The notes beneath the pieces are model-generated. The model saw only the letters and a program-made list of their open reading frames with translations, was not told the DNA's origin and made no database searches. This document shows, piece after piece, positions 14,813 through 23,732 of a DNA stretch of 64,000 nt (positions are counted from its first letter, which is position 1; every line of letters begins with the position of its first letter). The DNA lies in NCBI RefSeq assembly GCF_000378725.1, contig NZ_KB900368.1, forward strand, positions 1 to 64,000, read 5' to 3'. The stretch comes from Peptoniphilus lacrimalis DSM 7455 (lineage in GTDB: Bacteria > Bacillota > Clostridia > Tissierellales > Peptoniphilaceae). Position numbers and translations under genes: made by a program.

Positions 14813-16537
14813 TTACTGTACAATCTTCCATTCTTTAGACTTTTCTTGATAATTCCATAAGTCTTTATATAGTCCTTCATTTTTAATAAGTTCTTCATGT
14901 TTCCCAACTTCTTCTACCTTTCCTTTGTTTAAAACAACAATTTTATCAGCTCCCATTACGCTCCTTAATTTATGAGCTACAACCACAACTGTTTTATTTT
15001 TAATTAAATTTGATATTGCTTCTTGTATAATAAGTTCATTTTCAGGATCAAGTGAAGATGTTGCTTCATCAAGTAGTATTATTGGTGCATTTTTTAATAT
15101 TGCTCTCGCTATTGATATTCTTTGTTTCTCACCTCCAGACAGAGTCGCTCCTCCTTGTCCAATCATAGTGTCAAATCCATCATCTTTTTTGACTATAAAG
15201 TCATAAGCTCCTGCCATTTTTGCAGCATTCATGATTTCATCTTTACTTGCATCTTCATTTCCAAATTTTATATTGTTATAAATTGTGTCTTTAAAAAGAT
15301 ACACATCCTGAAAAACAACAGAAAATTTATCCATTAATTTATCAGGGTCGGCTGTTAGCAAATCTACTCCACCAATTTTAATTGTCCCTTCATTAGGATC
15401 ATAAAATCTGGAAATTAATTTAATTAGTGTAGATTTTCCAGAGCCAGAGTAACCAACAAAAGCAGTTAATTCATTTTCATTAATGTCTAATGAAACATTA
15501 TCGATAACCTTAGATTCCTTGTAAGAAAATGAAACATCGCAGATTTCAATTTTGTTGCTTTCGTTTACATCGGAATTTCCTGACATAGGTTTAGCCTTAA
15601 GTAAGTTAATGATTCTCTCTCCTGAAACTGATGCCATTTGTAGACCTGTATAATTTACAAGTGCAAGCTCCAAGGGATCAAAAATCCTTGTGCCTACAAA
15701 TAAGAACATTAAAAATGTATCAATTTCCAAAGATCCATTTATAAATAAATAGGAACCAACTAAACTCATCAAAGGAAGTCCTATTCTTAAAATCATACTT
15801 GCTATAGTAGTTAATGAACCAACCCCTTTCTCACTCTTAATATTTGCGTCTCTCGAGTTATCTATATCTTCTTCAAGCTTTGTTAATGTATCATCTAAGC
15901 TGTTATAAGCTTTTAGAGTCTTAATAGCATCCAAATATTCGTTTATATCTTCTTCCTCTTTTATCCTCATTTTCTTTGTTTTCAAATAAATTTTTTTCTG
16001 AAAGTTTTGCATGAGTGTAAGAAGTAGAACAGAAATAGGCAATCCAATAAGAGTTGCTATTCCCATTTTTACATTAATTACCAAAAATAATATTGAGCAA
16101 AGAACCGCTACACATATACCACTGAAAAATTGAGGTAATTGATGAGTTACTGCCGTTTCAACTTTGAAAAAATCATTCATTAATGTATCTAAGATCTCTG
16201 CTGAGCTTTTCCCTGAGATATAACCTATTGGTAGTTTTCTTATGTGGTCTGCAAGCTCTATTCTCCCATCTGCACTTGTCTTGTAACCAAGTTCATAGGT
16301 ATATTTTGTAGCTAAATTTTCCAATAAGAATGTTACAAAGAAAAATATTGCCATTATCCCAAAATACTTCCATAAAATGCTCGTATATATACTATCTGCA
16401 CCTCTATTTAAAAATAGTGTTTCTACAATTTTCGCCAAAGCAATAAATGGTATAAGGTTTGAAATAGATGCCAAAACATTTAATATAATGGATTTTCTTA
16501 TGTTATTCATCTTCCCTAAAGTAATATTTCTTATCAT
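14813..16537 (-). CDS. ABC half-transporter, second of pair, copy 1
   Basis: A 574-residue type IV (exporter-fold) half-transporter: about six membrane helices over residues 1-300, then an ATPase domain with Walker A GYSGSGKST, Q-loop VFQDVYLF, signature LSGGEKQRIS and Walker B IILLDEATSSLD. It overlaps the preceding ABC gene by 4 bases (ATGA), so both are translated together and probably form a heterodimer. Such pairs include multidrug exporters but also siderophore or heme importers of the YbtPQ/IrtAB kind. The neighbouring ECF genes favour a shared uptake role, which is inference. Confidence 0.87.
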   Translation of the reverse strand: MIRNITLGKMNNIRKSIILNVLASISNLIPFIALAKIVETLFLNRGADSIYTSILWKYFGIMAIFFFVTFLLENLATKYTYELGYKTSADGRIELADHIRKLPIGYISGKSSAEILDTLMNDFFKVETAVTHQLPQFFSGICVAVLCSILFLVINVKMGIATLIGLPISVLLLTLMQNFQKKIYLKTKKMRIKEEEDINEYLDAIKTLKAYNSLDDTLTKLEEDIDNSRDANIKSEKGVGSLTTIASMILRIGLPLMSLVGSYLFINGSLEIDTFLMFLFVGTRIFDPLELALVNYTGLQMASVSGERIINLLKAKPMSGNSDVNESNKIEICDVSFSYKESKVIDNVSLDINENELTAFVGYSGSGKSTLIKLISRFYDPNEGTIKIGGVDLLTADPDKLMDKFSVVFQDVYLFKDTIYNNIKFGNEDASKDEIMNAAKMAGAYDFIVKKDDGFDTMIGQGGATLSGGEKQRISIARAILKNAPIILLDEATSSLDPENELIIQEAISNLIKNKTVVVVAHKLRSVMGADKIVVLNKGKVEEVGKHEELIKNEGLYKDLWNYQEKSKEWKIVQ

Positions 16538-18303
16538 TCATTCTCACTCCCTTCTATATCCATTTGCCAAATATTTGTCTTCTTATAAATATCAAAGAGT
16601 CTCTTATATATTCCATCTGCAACGATTAAATCTTCATGCTTACCTCTTTCTGCAATTTTTCCATCAGATATTACTAAAATTTGATTTGCATGCTCTATGG
16701 TATTTAACCTATGAGCAATCATGATAACTGTCTTATCTTTAACCAATTCAGACAAAGCTTCCTGCATAAGATATTCATTTTCAGAATCAGCAAAACTTGT
16801 TGCTTCGTCTAATACTAATATTGGTGCGTCCTTTAAAATCGCTCTTGCTACGGCAATACGTTGTTTCTCTCCTCCAGATAAATAAGTTCCTTTACCCAAA
16901 ACTGTGTCATATCCTTCAGGAAGTTTTATAATAAAATCATGACATCTTGCTTTTTTACATGCTTTTATGACATCTTCTTTTGTAGAGCCTGTTTTTGCCA
17001 TAGCAACATTATTGAAGACTGTATCTGTGATAAGATCACTATCTTGAAAAACAAATGCTATCTTGTCCATTAAGGCGTTCATCGGAATATTTTTTATATT
17101 AACTCCACCGATTTTAATAGAGCCTTCTGAAGGATCATAAAATCTTGGTATTAGCGTTCCAATGGTAGATTTGCCTGCTCCCGAATAGCCAACTAATGCT
17201 GTAACTTCTCCTTGTTTAGCACAGAAGCTTATATTCTTTAAAACCTCTTCATCTCCATAAGAAAAGCTTACATTCTCGAATTCAAGATCATGACCTTTTA
17301 TCTCTTCCTCGCTATTTTCAATTGCCAATTCTTTTTGATCTATAATTTCGTAGATTCTCAAAACAACTTCATTTAGTAAATTCATTCCTTCTGCAAAATC
17401 TCTAAGTTTTAATGCAGGTACGCTAATGGCAGGTGCAAGAATCAAATAGAAAATAAAAACTGTAGCAAAATCCAAGTTATTATTTCGTGACATTAAAAGT
17501 ATTCCTACTGGAACTATGAATGTAGCAACAGATAAAATAAACATTCTAAATGAAACAAATCCCGGTCTTATCATTGATGTCATCGAACTTGTAAAGTCTC
17601 TATATTCTCCTACTGACTTTGAAAAAGTTTTAAATGATTTTGCTCCTGTTCCAAATATTTTCACTTCCGGCATACCTTTAACGTATTCAGTAGTTGCTGA
17701 ATTAATTTGATCCAAAATCGCAAAGTTCTTCTCAAGTCCACCCGACTTTATAATCTTTGCCATGATTGCAATCTGAATTCCTAAACCAACAAATATAATT
17801 AACACAGTCGTAAGACCTAATATTAAATTTATCTTCAACATAACAATTATCATTGCTAAAATTAGTGCTAAAGTTGAAATTAAATTTGGTAATTGATGAG
17901 AAAAATATCCCTCAATTTGATTCATGTCCGATCCTAATACTTGCCTTATTTTTGACTTGTTGTCTCCGGTAAAAAAACCTAAAGGAAGATTCCCAATATG
18001 AAATAATATCTTCTTTTTTAAGTTAGCTATTAAAACATATGAAAACTTATGGCATAAAATACCGCCAATGTAAGTTAAGCAATATGACAATACCACTGCT
18101 GCAAGTCCATAGGTGCAGAACTGTATTGTACTTTGTTCTAATTTTCCATATAAAAATAGAGATTTTATGACTTTGTATATCACCAAAATTGGACAAATAC
18201 TTAATAGCATACCAAGACTAACAAATAATATCCCTCCTACAAGTTGTCCTTTTTTTATTTCACTGTAGGAAATAATATCTTTGATTGATTTCTTCTTTTT
18301 CAT
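16534..18303 (-). CDS. ABC half-transporter, first of pair, copy 1
   Basis: A 589-residue exporter-fold half-transporter with six N-terminal membrane helices and an ATPase domain: Walker A GYSGAGKST, Q-loop VFQDSDLI, signature LSGGEKQRIA and Walker B ILVLDEATSFAD. The D-loop reads SFAD instead of the usual S-x-L-D, which hints at asymmetric ATP sites in the heterodimer. It follows tetR after a hairpin and a TetR-type palindrome at 18324-18337, so this operon is probably regulated by that TetR. ATG is preceded by AGGAGG. Confidence 0.87.
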   Translation of the reverse strand: MKKKKSIKDIISYSEIKKGQLVGGILFVSLGMLLSICPILVIYKVIKSLFLYGKLEQSTIQFCTYGLAAVVLSYCLTYIGGILCHKFSYVLIANLKKKILFHIGNLPLGFFTGDNKSKIRQVLGSDMNQIEGYFSHQLPNLISTLALILAMIIVMLKINLILGLTTVLIIFVGLGIQIAIMAKIIKSGGLEKNFAILDQINSATTEYVKGMPEVKIFGTGAKSFKTFSKSVGEYRDFTSSMTSMIRPGFVSFRMFILSVATFIVPVGILLMSRNNNLDFATVFIFYLILAPAISVPALKLRDFAEGMNLLNEVVLRIYEIIDQKELAIENSEEEIKGHDLEFENVSFSYGDEEVLKNISFCAKQGEVTALVGYSGAGKSTIGTLIPRFYDPSEGSIKIGGVNIKNIPMNALMDKIAFVFQDSDLITDTVFNNVAMAKTGSTKEDVIKACKKARCHDFIIKLPEGYDTVLGKGTYLSGGEKQRIAVARAILKDAPILVLDEATSFADSENEYLMQEALSELVKDKTVIMIAHRLNTIEHANQILVISDGKIAERGKHEDLIVADGIYKRLFDIYKKTNIWQMDIEGSENE

Positions 18304-18323
18304 CTAAAACATACCTCCTTACC

Positions 18324-18337
18324 GAACGAGTTCGTTC
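18324..18337. promoter_or_regulatory. Probable TetR operator before ABC operon 1
   Basis: GAACGA-GT-TCGTTC is a perfect 6+2+6 palindrome just upstream of the ABC ribosome site. A related, less perfect site GACCGACACTCGTTC lies upstream of tetR at 19042-19056. Confidence 0.6.
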
Positions 18338-18354
18338 ATTTGCCTTAAAACTAA

Positions 18355-18387
18355 TACAAGGAAAACACCATTGATGTTTCCCTTGTA
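18355..18387 (-). terminator. Hairpin between tetR and ABC operon 1
   Basis: Arms CAAGGAAAACA (18357-18367) and TGTTTCCCTTG (18375-18385) pair with one mismatch. On the minus strand it is followed only by a weak T-rich tail, so it may be a partial terminator or attenuator. Confidence 0.45.
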
Positions 18388-18410
18388 AAATACTTATATT
18401 TTATTTTTCT

Positions 18411-19025
18411 CTACTGAGGTCTTTGAAATAGTTCGCTTATTATTCCAAAGGCTTCACTTGAATTTGTTTTGTTTTCTCCCTTAATAATATAGTCATTATA
18501 TATTGTTCCAACAGCTCCGTATAAAATAAAAGCTGCAAAACTTCTCACATTTTCTCTGTTTATTCCCATATTATTTTCTATTTTTTTATTTTCAATTCCT
18601 TCAATTATAAACTCTGAATAGACATCTATAAATTTTCCAATGTAATGAATTAATTCCCATAGCCTGTAAGAGTTATCTGTAATTGAATTCTCTTTCGAAA
18701 AATTATATCTTGTTGTAAATTGACCGATATCTTTTACTATAAGTTCTCTTACAATTTTTATTCTTTCTTCGTAATCCATTTCCTTATTTTGAAGTATATC
18801 CAACTTATTTTTTAGTTTTTCTTCAAAATATGTTTCCATACAAGCCAAGAAAATATCTTCTTTTGATTTGAAATAATAATAAAACATTCCCGGCGCTCCG
18901 TTAACTTCCGCGAGAATATCTCGCACAGAAACTTTCTCATATCCATCCTTTTCAAAAAGACTAGATGCTATATTTATAAGCTCCTGTTTTCTTTCTTCTG
19001 GATCTTTTACATTTCTCTTTGCCAA
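18411..19025 (-). CDS. TetR-family repressor, copy 1
   Basis: A 204-residue TetR-type regulator. The N-terminal helix-turn-helix reads ELINIASSLFEKDGYEKVSVRDILAEVNGAPGMFYYYFKSKEDIFLAC, a standard TetR DNA-binding domain; the rest is the all-helical ligand/dimer domain. The start is TTG at 19023-19025 with GGTGAGG upstream. It is read toward the ABC/ECF operon and flanked by palindromes with GAACGA half-sites at 18324 and about 19042, so autoregulation plus control of the transporters is likely. Its counterpart in module 2 is interrupted by Tn916. Confidence 0.85.
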   Translation of the reverse strand: MAKRNVKDPEERKQELINIASSLFEKDGYEKVSVRDILAEVNGAPGMFYYYFKSKEDIFLACMETYFEEKLKNKLDILQNKEMDYEERIKIVRELIVKDIGQFTTRYNFSKENSITDNSYRLWELIHYIGKFIDVYSEFIIEGIENKKIENNMGINRENVRSFAAFILYGAVGTIYNDYIIKGENKTNSSEAFGIISELFQRPQ

Positions 19026-19041
19026 AACCTCACCACCTATT

Positions 19042-19056
19042 GACCGACACTCGTTC
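19042..19056. promoter_or_regulatory. Possible TetR operator upstream of tetR copy 1
   Basis: GACCGACACTCGTTC shares the CGTTC half-site with the palindrome at 18324-18337 but is imperfect. It lies 17 bases before the tetR start. Confidence 0.4.
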
Positions 19057-19139
19057 TTTAATAAAGGTTATCATTTTCTTATACTTTTGTCAATAGTGCC
19101 CTGAAATTATATTCTGAGTATGGTATAATTCATTTATTA

Positions 19140-19300
19140 TAAATAAAACGCTTAACGCTTATAACTTTAATAGCAAGCACAGTAAGTGTACGGACACTTA
19201 CGAAAAAATTAATGGAGCTAACCTTTATGGAATGCTCCATTTTTTTAATTTTTACCTTGTTAGGGAGAACCCTAAGACCCCGAAATATATTTTATAAAGG
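19140..19300 (+). other. oriT: Probable oriT/leader region of mobC-relaxase, copy 1
   Basis: Two blocks are shared with the second module. AGCAAGCACAGTAAGTGTACG contains the hairpin GTAAGTGT/ACACTTAC (19182-19201). TTAGGG-AGAA-CCCTAA followed by GACCCCG lies at 19260-19282. Between them lies a terminator. An inverted repeat next to a short conserved tail immediately upstream of mobC is the usual oriT layout. The nick position is not known. Confidence 0.55.
19213..19247 (+). terminator. Terminator inside the mobC leader, copy 1
   Basis: Stem TGGAG/CTCCA followed by seven T on the plus strand. It lies between the two conserved blocks upstream of mobC and could attenuate mob transcription or end a small transcript. 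Confidence 0.65.
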
Positions 19301-19308
19301 AGAATAAA

Positions 19309-19665
19309 ATGGCAAATAGATTTAGAAATGAAAGAATAGAAATAAAATTAACTAAGGAAGAAAAGGAAGTTTTTGAAAATAAAATGAAGCTTGCAAATTG
19401 TAAAACAATGTCCCACTTTCTTAGAAAGTGCGTATTAGAAAAAGAAATTTATGTAGTAGATTTAGAACCATTTAGAGATCTTCAATGGCTACTTTCAAAT
19501 GCAACAAATAATATAAACCAGATTGCAAAAGCTACTAATACAACTGGTGTTATTTACAAAAATGAAATTGAATCTATGAATAATCAGATAGAAAAATTAT
19601 CAAGAGAAATATGGCAGATCCATTCCCTACTTCTTAATAAATCAAAAGAAAGTTCTGGTGACTAA
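19309..19665 (+). CDS. mobC: MobC relaxosome protein, copy 1
   Basis: A 118-residue ribbon-helix-helix mobilization protein. Seen: RNERIEIKLTKEEKEVFENKMKLANCKTMSHFLRKCVLEKEI, the RHH DNA-binding part, and LSNATNNINQIAKATNTTGVIY, the MobC signature. It binds oriT and helps the relaxase to nick. ATG is preceded by AAAGGAG. The paralogue at 59962-60318 is closely similar throughout. Its partner relaxase gene, which starts immediately downstream, is broken, so this copy may be an orphan unless it works with the copy 2 relaxase. Confidence 0.88.
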   Translation: MANRFRNERIEIKLTKEEKEVFENKMKLANCKTMSHFLRKCVLEKEIYVVDLEPFRDLQWLLSNATNNINQIAKATNTTGVIYKNEIESMNNQIEKLSREIWQIHSLLLNKSKESSGD

Positions 19666-19666
19666 T

Positions 19667-20997
19667 ATGGCAATTACAAAAATACATTCTATAAAATCAA
19701 CTCTAAATTTGGCAATAGACTATATAACTAATAGTGAAAAAACCAATGAAAAAATCTTAGTACCTTCATTCAAATGTCATCCATCTACTGCCCATATTCA
19801 ATTTATGAAAACACGAGAAGACAATGATACTAATGGAACAGTCCTAGCTAGACATTTAATACAATCTTTTCTGCCAGGAGAGGTTGATCCTATAAAAGCT
19901 CACGAAATTGGAATGGAATTATGTAATAAAATTTTAAAGGAAGATTATGAATTTGTTCTTGCAACTCATATAGATAGAGGGCATATCCACAACCATATTA
20001 TTTTTAATAATGTCAATTACAAGACTGGTAAATGCTACCAATCTAATAAAAAAACTTACCATAAAATTAGGTATCAAAGTGACGAATTATGTAAAGAAAA
20101 TAAGCTTTCAGTCATTGATGAATATTATGAAGCTTACAAAAGAAAATATAAAACTGCTGGTAAATCTTGGTATGAATATGACCAAAGCAAGAAAGGCACT
20201 TCCTGGAAGTCTAAACTGCAATTTGATATAGATAGAATGATTAATAAGTCTAACTCTTGGGAAGAGTTTTTAGAAAATATGGAGTCTCTTGATTATGAAA
20301 TAAAGTTTGGTAAACACATAGCTTTTCGCCATAAAGATAAGCAAAGATTTACAAGATCGAAGACTATCGGAGAAGATTATACAGAAGATATATTGAAAGA
20401 AAGACTTAATGAAAACCTTCAACATACTCATCCCAAAGTCAAAAAAAAGTTAGAAAAGTAATTGATATTGAACAGAATGAAAAAACTAAAACTAGTAAAG
20501 GCTATAAGTTTTGGGCTAAGAAACATAACCTCAAAACAATGGCTGAATCTGTTATTGCTATACGTGAACTAGGAATTAACTCCAAACAGGAGTTAGAAAT
20601 TTATATCGAAAAGTCTGCTGACGAAAGACAAAAATTACTTGATGAAATTCAAATAATCGAATCAAAAATGGACAGTCTTGCCGAAACAATGGAGCATGTT
20701 GAAACTATTAGAAAATATCGTTAGCACTACAAATATCATAAAGAGAATCCAAGTGACCAATCATTCTTAGAAGAGTATTCTTCTGAAATTCAGCTCTACA
20801 TTGTTGCATCTAAAGCAATCTAAAAGGAACATGACTCAGTACTAAAGTCAAAAGAAATACTTCAACAACTTAATGAATTGCACGAAAAAAAGAATACCCT
20901 TATGCAAGAGTATTCTAATTCGAATGAGCTATTTTATGAGTTGGTTCAGTATAAAAAGAATTATGAGAATTATATGGACAAGGAAGCGGAGAGATAA
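19667..20997 (+). pseudogene. MOBP-type relaxase, broken copy 1
   Basis: This aligns along its whole length with the intact 443-residue relaxase at 60321-61652 and keeps the metal-binding motif THIDRGHIHNHIIFN. The frame is lost by a one-base shift in the A8 run near 20440-20447, after VKKKLEK, and resumes as VIDIEQNEKTKTSKGYKFWAKKHN. In-frame stops follow at KYR*HYK (near 20722) and KAI*KEH (near 20821). The catalytic N-terminal 265 residues could still be made as a truncated protein. It ends with KEAER at 20997, 3 bases before the end of the convergent methyltransferase gene. Confidence 0.9.
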
Positions 20998-21000
20998 TCT

Positions 21001-22242
21001 CTACTTCCCTATCAAGATCTCTAAAATTGACATTGCTAATTTTCTAGATAGCTTGGGTGGAACTGCATTACCAATTTGAATGAAAGCCGATGTCCTAGAA
21101 GTTTCAAAATAATAATTGTCTGGGAATCCCTGTATTCTAGCAGCCTCTCTAACACTTATAGATCTGTTCTGTTTACTATCAGGGTGAATATAATAGTGTC
21201 CATCCTTAGAAATATGAGCAACAACTGTATGTGATACTGAATCTCCATCAATCGCCTTATATCTATCTAAAAAAGATTTAGTATTCGTATGTGTAATTAA
21301 CTCTTCTGGTAGTTCATTATATTTGAGGTTTACACCATGTTTTTTGGCGTCAGAAACTAATTTATAAATTTTCAAATCATTTTCGTTATTTGGTCGACTA
21401 ATATGTTGTGTCAAAACATCTGTCAAGATATCTCGATATTCTTTAGTAACTAATGAACTGTCTATCGATTTTGAATACTCATTTTTTTGTTCTCCTGCTT
21501 TTATATCAGGTAAATCCTCGAATAATTCTGTAATCGTGGGTGCTTGACACTTATACTGCCCTAATACTTCAAAAAAGTTTTTTTCTAAATTCAAATCTTT
21601 TCTAAAGCCTACTAAAAACAATCTCTCTCTTTTTTGTGCAATGCCATAGTCTTCTGTGTTTACAATCTGCCATTTTACGTTATATCCTGCGATGTCAAAA
21701 GATTCTAAAATAATAGGGAGCAAACGCCTATGATTAAAGTCCCTAAAGGATAATAATCCATTGACATTCTCAAAGATAAAAAACTTAGGTTTATACTTTT
21801 CTAAAAATTCAATATAATACTCATAAAGATAAATTCTTTCATCTGTTTCTTTTTTATGCTTGTTTTTACCTCTTCCAATTGTTGAATAAGCTTGACATGG
21901 AGGACCTCCAATTATGCCATCTAACGAATCTTCTCCTATTTTTTTATCTATATAATTAAAAATTTCCGTAATACTTTCATCGTTAATCTCATAATTTAAA
22001 ACATCCTCAATAACATTTTCTGGAATTTCATTTAACAATTCTTTAAAAGTAATATTATCCTTTAAATACTCATTATATATTTCTAAGCTATCTAAATTTT
22101 TCAAATAGTAATAGACATTTCGTAGCTTTAGTGTAAGACAAGCAGCATAATCTTTTTCAATATGACATATAAACTTAAACTCATTATACCTAAAACCTTC
22201 ACTTAGTCCTCCTCCGCCTGCAAATAAATCAATTACTCTCAT
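21001..22242 (-). CDS. DNA (cytosine-5) methyltransferase
   Basis: A 413-residue C5 methyltransferase with all main motifs: I DLFAGGGGLSEGF (5-17), IV GGPPCQAYS with catalytic Cys116, VI ENV (158-160), VIII QKRERLFLVGFR (203-214), then REAARIQGFPDNY and motif X IQIGNAVPP near the C-terminus. It methylates cytosine in a specific DNA site; the target cannot be read from sequence. A 50-residue insertion between motifs I and IV is longer than in small type II enzymes. The ATG overlaps the stop of the receiver gene by 4 bases, making it the last gene of the XRE-GHKL-receiver-methyltransferase operon. No restriction endonuclease gene of known type is adjacent. Confidence 0.92.
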   Translation of the reverse strand: MRVIDLFAGGGGLSEGFRYNEFKFICHIEKDYAACLTLKLRNVYYYLKNLDSLEIYNEYLKDNITFKELLNEIPENVIEDVLNYEINDESITEIFNYIDKKIGEDSLDGIIGGPPCQAYSTIGRGKNKHKKETDERIYLYEYYIEFLEKYKPKFFIFENVNGLLSFRDFNHRRLLPIILESFDIAGYNVKWQIVNTEDYGIAQKRERLFLVGFRKDLNLEKNFFEVLGQYKCQAPTITELFEDLPDIKAGEQKNEYSKSIDSSLVTKEYRDILTDVLTQHISRPNNENDLKIYKLVSDAKKHGVNLKYNELPEELITHTNTKSFLDRYKAIDGDSVSHTVVAHISKDGHYYIHPDSKQNRSISVREAARIQGFPDNYYFETSRTSAFIQIGNAVPPKLSRKLAMSILEILIGK

Positions 22243-23732
22243 CCTTCCACCTCTTCTTTACGATAATCAAGGATGGTTGTCCCAATTCTGGAAATATTAT
22301 TTGCAACATTAATCTGAATTTCATTTACGTACTCTTTACTCAGATAAAAAGAATACATTTGATGACCTAGTTTTTCTACGTTACAAACATTGTACATAGA
22401 AACTATATAAGCTATATATTTGCCATTATGTAAATCTAAAAAGTTTACATTAGGCTTAAACAATTTATTTTTGTTTTTAAAATCATCTTCTACAATCAAG
22501 ATTGGTAAATATAATACATCTTTCTTTTTCTTTTGTGCGAAATCACAATAAGGAGTTATTATAAGTTTTCCTATCTCAATTTTTAATCTTAATATATTTT
22601 CTAACACTTGACCTAAAGTTGAAGTGTCTAATGGTAATTCAACTTCAATCTCTTTAAAATGGTCTAATATTTTTGAATCGTTTTTTATTTCTAGATTAAT
22701 GGGAGTTTGTAATAATTCTACTAAGTGATCTTTATCTTTCTGACCTTTACCTAATAAAGTTCCTAATTTAAAATAATTATATTTTAAGGATTCGGCGGGA
22801 GACAATTTTACCTTATTCAGATTTGTAATCGAAAAAAACTCTTCAATACGCTCTTGATTTTTAGAGGCTTCTTCTTCGCTTTCTTTATAAATTAAGCCAG
22901 GTAATCCTTCTTCTGGTTTTGAATCATAAAAGTTGTGTATTAATAGTCTAGAGTTAATTTCTTTCTTGAATTTATTGTCCAACTCATCATGTTCGCTTTG
23001 ATAATCTATACGATTAACTGTAAGTTCATGCTCTAAAAATTTAGCGTGTATATTTAAAAATCCCTTACCAGATTTTTCATAATTAAAGGATTTGTCAAAA
23101 GAATTAAATGCTTGTCCTAAAACTTTCTCATAATATTTACTAAATTCATTCGGATTTTTTTTATTATCTAGACTATCGGATTTGAATATTCTCCAAAACA
23201 TTGTTGACTGTTTTTGAAATATTTTTGTCAACTTCAAATAATAAAATATATTGGTATACTTTCCTTTAATACTTCTAATATATTGAATAATATCATCAAC
23301 AGTCTTATTAATAACTACTGAATCCTGTTGTCCTGTTATTTTTGTCGCTGACAACATTTCGATATCTAAAGGAAAATTCTCATAATTACTGTATTTTTCA
23401 CAAAGAATTTCAGAAAACTTTTCAAATTTATCCTTATGCTTTGTCCAGATTAATAAAAAAAATGGTCCTTTAATGTGCTCATTAAGAAACGCCACACTTT
23501 CTAAGGCATTACTAAAAGAATCTTGACTTTCAGACATATATAAATCTAATATAACTAACTGTATATTAGGGTCTATCTCAACCCCCATATCTAGTACATC
23601 TTTTCGATAATCAGTACTAATTGCTTGATTATTTAGATTGAAAATAATATCTTTTACTTCGTAAAAGTTGTCATCAATAATCAAGCATTTATTGATTATT
23701 AGCTCTTCTTGACTATTTTTTTTAATTGTCAT
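22239..23732 (-). CDS. Receiver-domain protein with large uncharacterised C-terminal region
   Basis: A 497-residue protein. Residues about 12-125 look like a response-regulator receiver: acidic pair IIDDN (20-21), phospho-acceptor-like Asp63 in LVILDLYM, and the switch Thr97 in LLIWTKH with lysines just after. No DNA-binding output domain follows; instead there are about 370 residues of unknown fold, with a distinctive LIITPYCDFAQKKKKDVLYLPILIV stretch near 390-413. I see no classic PD-(D/E)xK, HNH or GIY-YIG motif. ATG at 23730-23732 has GGGAGG upstream and overlaps the GHKL gene by 11 bases. It may relay a signal from the ATPase to the methyltransferase or act as effector; both are inference. 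Confidence 0.7.
   Translation of the reverse strand: MTIKKNSQEELIINKCLIIDDNFYEVKDIIFNLNNQAISTDYRKDVLDMGVEIDPNIQLVILDLYMSESQDSFSNALESVAFLNEHIKGPFFLLIWTKHKDKFEKFSEILCEKYSNYENFPLDIEMLSATKITGQQDSVVINKTVDDIIQYIRSIKGKYTNIFYYLKLTKIFQKQSTMFWRIFKSDSLDNKKNPNEFSKYYEKVLGQAFNSFDKSFNYEKSGKGFLNIHAKFLEHELTVNRIDYQSEHDELDNKFKKEINSRLLIHNFYDSKPEEGLPGLIYKESEEEASKNQERIEEFFSITNLNKVKLSPAESLKYNYFKLGTLLGKGQKDKDHLVELLQTPINLEIKNDSKILDHFKEIEVELPLDTSTLGQVLENILRLKIEIGKLIITPYCDFAQKKKKDVLYLPILIVEDDFKNKNKLFKPNVNFLDLHNGKYIAYIVSMYNVCNVEKLGHQMYSFYLSKEYVNEIQINVANNISRIGTTILDYRKEEVEG

Noticed and set aside
22239-23732. Receiver protein as a normal two-component response regulator
   Set aside because: No DNA-binding or known output domain follows the receiver, and the operon has no membrane sensor.
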